From: Candidatus Cloacimonas sp.
GTDB taxonomy: Bacteria > Cloacimonadota > Cloacimonadia > Cloacimonadales > Cloacimonadaceae
DNA: 64,000 nucleotides
NCBI GenBank assembly: GCA_023227825.1
Contig: JALOCJ010000004.1
Span: 149,345-213,344, forward strand
Direction of reading: 5' to 3'
In this document: positions 60,431-64,000 of the stretch, one piece after another
How positions within the stretch are numbered: the first letter of the stretch is position 1
How the letters are laid out: each line of letters opens with the position of its first letter
Translations under genes and position numbers: made by a program
Notes under the pieces: model-generated
Seen by the model: the letters and a program-made list of their open reading frames with translations, nothing else
What the model was told of the DNA's origin: nothing
The model's database searches: none

Positions 60431-61600
60431 ATGATTACATATAGAGATATAATGAAAACGATACCCGATTCTAAGTCAAGAACTTCTTTTCGGTATTCAC
60501 TGGTCGTGTATGCTTTGACGTATGGAATCTCAGCCTGTGCCCGTCAATACAACACCACCAGAAGGACTGTCCAGCACTGGGTGCGCAGCTATGATGCCCA
60601 GATAGGTGTGGAGAGCCTGAAAAATAAATCCAGAGTTGGACAGAATCATCCCCAAAAGATACCGGAAGAGACCAGGCAAAGAATCATTGCCTTCCGCCAG
60701 AAGACCAAAAATCAACTGGGAGCCAGACCGATAATCAACTTACTGGGCTTGAAGTGCTCTGCCAAGACGGTGAATAAAATCCTCAAGCAGAACGGAATGA
60801 TCAAGCCCCGACCTACCAAATGGAAGAAAAGATGGGATATGAGTAAGATCAGGGCTCAGTATAAGCCCTTCCAGAAGATCCAGATAGACGTTAAGTTCCT
60901 GAATGATGTGCCTGAATGCTATCCTGCTTATTGTAAGGGCGATATTCCCAAGTTCATGATCTCTGCCAGGGATTATAAATCTGGATGGTTATTCCTGGCT
61001 TTCTCTAATAAACTTGATCCCATTGCCACAGGTATCTATGCCCAATACCTGATCCACAACCTTGAATCCGCTGGCGTGGACTTGTCAGAGGTCAGCTTTC
61101 AAACTGATAACGGTACAGAATTTGTGGATCGGCTTAGATACCACAGAACCTTCTTCCAGGATATTCTCAGTGGGCAGGTAGAACATATAATCATTCCTCC
61201 AGCCTCGCCTAGATACAACAGCGATGTAGAATCATTCCATGGCAGAGTTGAGAATGAGCTTCTCAAACTTGAAGACTTTGACAGCTTCCCGGACTTCATG
61301 AGTAAAGCCTTTCTGTATAACATCTACTTCAACATATTCAGGAAAAACAGGAACCGGAATAACCAGACTCCTGCAGACATTATCTGCCAAGATAACAAGG
61401 AGTTAAAACCTACTAACTTCATCATTCCACCTATCCTTTGCGATAACTTCAGAAAAAACTATCTTAGCATAAACGACCCTGTATACTTTAATGGGTTACC
61501 ACTCAACAACATGACAACGAAAACTGAAAATTGTGCAGCGAAATCTGCAAACTATTGCATCTTTATGCATCATAGGAAATCCTTAACTAGACCATTTTGA
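60431..61600 (+). CDS. DDE integrase-core transposase (IS481/IS3-type)
   Basis: 389 residues from ATG 60431 (or ATG 60452). An N-terminal helix-turn-helix (YGISACARQYNTTRRTVQHWV) and second HTH (ARPIINLLGLKCSAKTVNKIL) precede the integrase core: Asp in IQIDVKFL, Asp in SFQTDNGTEF and Glu in NSDVESFHGRVENE, with about 40 residues between the last two. All catalytic residues are present, so it may be active. It is more GC-rich than the host genes. Clear terminal inverted repeats were not found; the right flank (61570-61700) has TTGCAAA repeats. Confidence 0.85.
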   Translation: MITYRDIMKTIPDSKSRTSFRYSLVVYALTYGISACARQYNTTRRTVQHWVRSYDAQIGVESLKNKSRVGQNHPQKIPEETRQRIIAFRQKTKNQLGARPIINLLGLKCSAKTVNKILKQNGMIKPRPTKWKKRWDMSKIRAQYKPFQKIQIDVKFLNDVPECYPAYCKGDIPKFMISARDYKSGWLFLAFSNKLDPIATGIYAQYLIHNLESAGVDLSEVSFQTDNGTEFVDRLRYHRTFFQDILSGQVEHIIIPPASPRYNSDVESFHGRVENELLKLEDFDSFPDFMSKAFLYNIYFNIFRKNRNRNNQTPADIICQDNKELKPTNFIIPPILCDNFRKNYLSINDPVYFNGLPLNNMTTKTENCAAKSANYCIFMHHRKSLTRPF

Positions 61601-61724
61601 ATGGTTTGTGATAGGATATCTGCAAATCCGATCATTGAAAATTGCAAATTATGACACGATATTTGCATACTCAAGATCAAGAAATAGCTACTTGGTTAAC
61701 TTCTGAATTTTTCTTCACTTCATG
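61601..61724. other. Transposase 3' flank
   Basis: No gene. Repeated TCTGCAAA/TTGCAAAT motifs may belong to the element end. Confidence 0.3.
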
Positions 61725-63071
61725 TTACTTCAGTTTCGTTCTTGATATGCCATTAAGTGCATAACTTTTAGCATTTTGATAATCGCATTCGAGTGCAAGA
61801 GCTGATTGAAATTTGTTCATAGCTTCAGATGGATTGTTAGCTTTTAACAAGCAAGTGCCCAGCAGATTAAAAGCCCACACCTTCGCTTCTGGCTGAAGCT
61901 GCACTCGCTCATTTTCAAGAGAGTTCCGGAAGCAAGTAATAGCTTCATCCCATTTCTTTAAATTCAGATAAACTTGACCAAGATAAAACCAACAAACAAG
62001 TGCATCAGGATTTGTCCTCGTGAGATTTAGCAGATCCAGTTCAGAGCGGAGGTAATTATCAGATTGATAATAGCTGGTGGCAAACTCCTTGTCTTTTTTA
62101 GATTGGATAAACTCTGGATCATCAATCTCTTCATCAAATAAATAAAACCCGGCATGCAATACATTGTCTGATATCCCGGAAAATTCTATACTGGTTGGGT
62201 ATGAACACCCTCCGCCAGGCTGTAAAAAAGAAAATGTCCTCTTCAGTCTTTCCTTTTTTGTACAGACCTCAACATTGCAGCCGACAAATACAATAAGTCT
62301 ATTAGGATACAGGTTCCCGAAAAAATAGTCTCTTTCCATGCTTTTGGACTTGATTGTATGCTGTAAATCCATATTTAACACTTGAGCAATTGTGCAGTCC
62401 ACGGGTAACCAGCCGTATGGTTCTATATAAAACTCTGCCCAAGCATGACCGGATTCAGTAGGCCATATTGCTGTTATGGAACGGGATGGAATCCCTACAG
62501 ATCGACAGAGAGCTATGAATACGTAGCTAAACTCTCCACAATCACCAGACAGACGGGTAAATGATTTCTGTGCCCCTCTATCTTCAACCTTGGGGTATAT
62601 ATACACCATGTTTTCAATAACCCAGTTATAGAACAGCTTTGCACATAGATAGGGATTTGTCTCTGTGCCTATGATATCCTTTGCTTTTTGTATGATCTCT
62701 GGGCTAATCTCGATCCAAGGTTCGGATTTTGTGTAATACCGATATTGATCCGATTCCATATTGTAGGGTTTGATAGTGCAAGGATCTATTTCAAATTCTA
62801 TATCGGTGGCAATGACCTCAAAGTCATATTGGAAAATCAAGCTATTTGTGGACGGTGTTATATCCCAGAAGATAATTATATTACCGTTAATATCATCCTC
62901 AATTATCTCTTGAGGTGGGGGATTGATAGATAATACCGATATTTGTTGCCCCAGACGACTCATAGGTAATGCTAACCAAAACCTTATCAAAGGACTCTCA
63001 TTAGTTACTTGAATATTCTCCACATAGTATTGGTATCTGCCACGAACAAATCTATTGCTGATATCATTCAT
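61725..63071 (-). CDS. Transglutaminase-like protease/amidase with C-terminal TPR repeats
   Basis: 448 residues from ATG 63071 (GGGTGA upstream; a GTG three codons earlier is less well placed). The transglutaminase core has a full triad; numbering from the earlier GTG, Cys181 (SGDCGEFSYVFIALCRSVG), His212 (SGHAWAEFY) and Asp228 (LPVDCT). The N-terminal beta domain (about 10-100) is a Tgase-adjacent fold, and two or three TPRs occupy about 360-445 (WFYLGQVYLNLKKWDEAITCF). No signal peptide. Probably a cytosolic protein-modifying or proteolytic enzyme of an accessory locus. Confidence 0.8.
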   Translation of the reverse strand: MNDISNRFVRGRYQYYVENIQVTNESPLIRFWLALPMSRLGQQISVLSINPPPQEIIEDDINGNIIIFWDITPSTNSLIFQYDFEVIATDIEFEIDPCTIKPYNMESDQYRYYTKSEPWIEISPEIIQKAKDIIGTETNPYLCAKLFYNWVIENMVYIYPKVEDRGAQKSFTRLSGDCGEFSYVFIALCRSVGIPSRSITAIWPTESGHAWAEFYIEPYGWLPVDCTIAQVLNMDLQHTIKSKSMERDYFFGNLYPNRLIVFVGCNVEVCTKKERLKRTFSFLQPGGGCSYPTSIEFSGISDNVLHAGFYLFDEEIDDPEFIQSKKDKEFATSYYQSDNYLRSELDLLNLTRTNPDALVCWFYLGQVYLNLKKWDEAITCFRNSLENERVQLQPEAKVWAFNLLGTCLLKANNPSEAMNKFQSALALECDYQNAKSYALNGISRTKLK

Positions 63072-63144
63072 AAATATCACCCATATATTTATCTACTCAT
63101 CTGCATCTTAAAGCTTTTGAAAAAATACTACTCTGTAGACAGCT

Positions 63145-63514
63145 TTAACATAGCAATGTCATTAATCTATGTAGAACTTTACTGAAGCTACCATTCTGAA
63201 CCGCAACCAAACACAAACCATCCTGGAATCTTTCTTGCCTCATATAGTATGTCAAAATGGCTCTGAGTAGTCGGAAATCGGCAGTATCTATGTGATAAGC
63301 ATAGTTTGCTTCATAAGGGTGATGGCTTTCCCAAATAAGGCAGGTATTCTGTGTCCATGAGATTAGTTTCATTGACTTCGTGAATAAAAAATGACATCTC
63401 CTTTGAGTAGTTCACATAAGGGAAATAAGGAGGGTTGTGCACCCAGGTTCCCACATCCTCTCCGGCAGCGGAGAAGAAGTCGATGTAGCTTAGAACCTTG
63501 TCATACTGTTGCAT
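63145..63514 (-). pseudogene. Frameshifted DUF6508-like protein
   Basis: From ATG 63514 one frame reads MQQYDKVLSYIDFFSAAGED to ..DTEYLPYLG. About 200 bases on, sense continues one frame over as ESHHPYEANYAYH..ADFRLLRAILTYYMRQERFQDGLC and ends at 63145. The two parts together match the order and length (~120 aa) of DUF6508 proteins, whose hallmark is the ILTYYxRQERFxDG motif. A single-base indel near 63320 has broken the gene. Confidence 0.6.
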
Positions 63515-63727
63515 TCACTCTCCCTTCAAACTGTTATTTACTGTGTTATGCAAATATTTATGCAAGGTTCTCATTGTCAATAGCAATATAATTCCTATCG
63601 ATTCTTAACCAACTCAATGCGGGTATCTGCGGAGAGAAGCGGAATTTATTGATTAACAATTTGGAGGGGTTCAGCGATGTATGAAATAAGGTAAAAAAGG
63701 CAAAGGAATTCTGCTTTTCTGAAAAGG

Positions 63728-63981
63728 TGTCGGCGGAATTTAAAAGTGCACAAGCAATGGAACTATAAATTGAACAACTTTAAGGATGAACAAAACTGCC
63801 TCTTGATGGAAAGATCAGAAGGTAATAGTGAAAGGAGTGATAATGTCCAACAAAGTTCAGTCTCTGCTGCCGTCGGCTCTTTTCGACTACGCTCCAAAGC
63901 TCCGTCTGAGAACTTCAACTGAGATAGTGAGTGGTACACTTTAAAGTTCCAAAAGTGGTGCAAATTAAAATTCCGTTGACA
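63728..63981. mobile_element. 254 bp IS21-type remnant or MITE with both ends
   Basis: Left end TGTCGGCGGAATTTAAAAG and, on the other strand from 63981, TGTCAACGGAATTTTAATT, each followed by TGCACMA-type internal repeats. Inside, ATG 63843 with AAAGGAG opens a 33-codon frame (MSNKVQSLLPSALFDYAPKL) that ends in the right-end repeats, probably a leftover of the transposase operon. No target duplication is evident. Confidence 0.55.
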
Positions 63982-64000
63982 ACTCCTATTATAACAAGTC

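Overview
The window reads as a chromosome segment of an anaerobic, amino-acid-fermenting Gram-negative of the FCB superphylum, most likely a Candidatus Cloacimonadota (Cloacimonas-like) bacterium. This is inference. It rests on the AT-rich coding style, exported proteins with FlgD/T9SS-type C-terminal tails, several outer-membrane beta-barrel candidates, a tungsten-type aldehyde:ferredoxin oxidoreductase, an SDR-type threonine dehydrogenase, and intergenic spaces crowded with short dispersed repeats. No 16S gene is present to confirm it.

Layout. 1-9.3 kb is an accessory, decaying region. It holds a formylglycine-generating-enzyme-like gene broken by a stop codon, two copies of a shrunken IS with GGCATTCCCAT ends, an IS21-type end, a dead phage-like gene, and two large exported proteins with sorting tails (a beta-helix protein and an Ntn-hydrolase/glutamine-amidotransferase-like protein). 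9.3-10.1 kb is a ~520 bp non-coding repeat that recurs at 40.2 kb. 10.1-16.0 kb (minus) is housekeeping and metabolism: prepilin peptidase, aminotransferase, AsnRS, a Gfo/Idh oxidoreductase and threonine 3-dehydrogenase. 16.1-19.9 kb (plus) is a lineage-specific exported-protein island whose ~240 nt leader also precedes the amidotransferase-like gene. It contains an exported gene with two in-frame stops and a mosaic pair of tandem lipoproteins.

20.1-29.7 kb (minus) is a catabolic cluster: YgeW carbamoyltransferase, two molybdenum-hydroxylase subunits, a hydantoinase-like amidohydrolase, a threonine-synthase-like PLP enzyme, YgeY hydrolase and SsnA aminohydrolase. It resembles the enterobacterial/gut anaerobic purine-degradation island, with the PLP enzyme where YgeX would be expected. 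30.6-32.3 kb is a compact thiol-redox operon (glutaredoxin, MarR regulator, OsmC, thioredoxin-like lipoprotein). Then come RadA, AOR with a 4x[4Fe-4S] ferredoxin, a porin-like protein, transketolase and three tRNAs (Ala, Pro, Val).

41.3-55.5 kb (plus) is an envelope-biogenesis run: an epimerase, beta-barrels, TatD, a RecJ-like DHH protein, a polyprenol-kinase-like protein, a GT2 glycosyltransferase, LolC/E-LolD and a giant TamB/AsmA-like protein. 55.7-59.3 kb holds a pilin-like protein, a deoxyhypusine-synthase-like protein, QueH and acyl-CoA dehydrogenase. 59.4-64 kb is accessory again: an IS end, an unknown short gene, a DDE transposase, a transglutaminase-TPR protein, a frameshifted DUF6508-like gene and a 254 bp IS21-type element remnant.

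The most notable signals are the duplicated leader, the secreted amidotransferase-like enzyme, the variant purine-type cluster, the covarying ~520 bp repeat and the cluster of exported genes interrupted by single stop codons.
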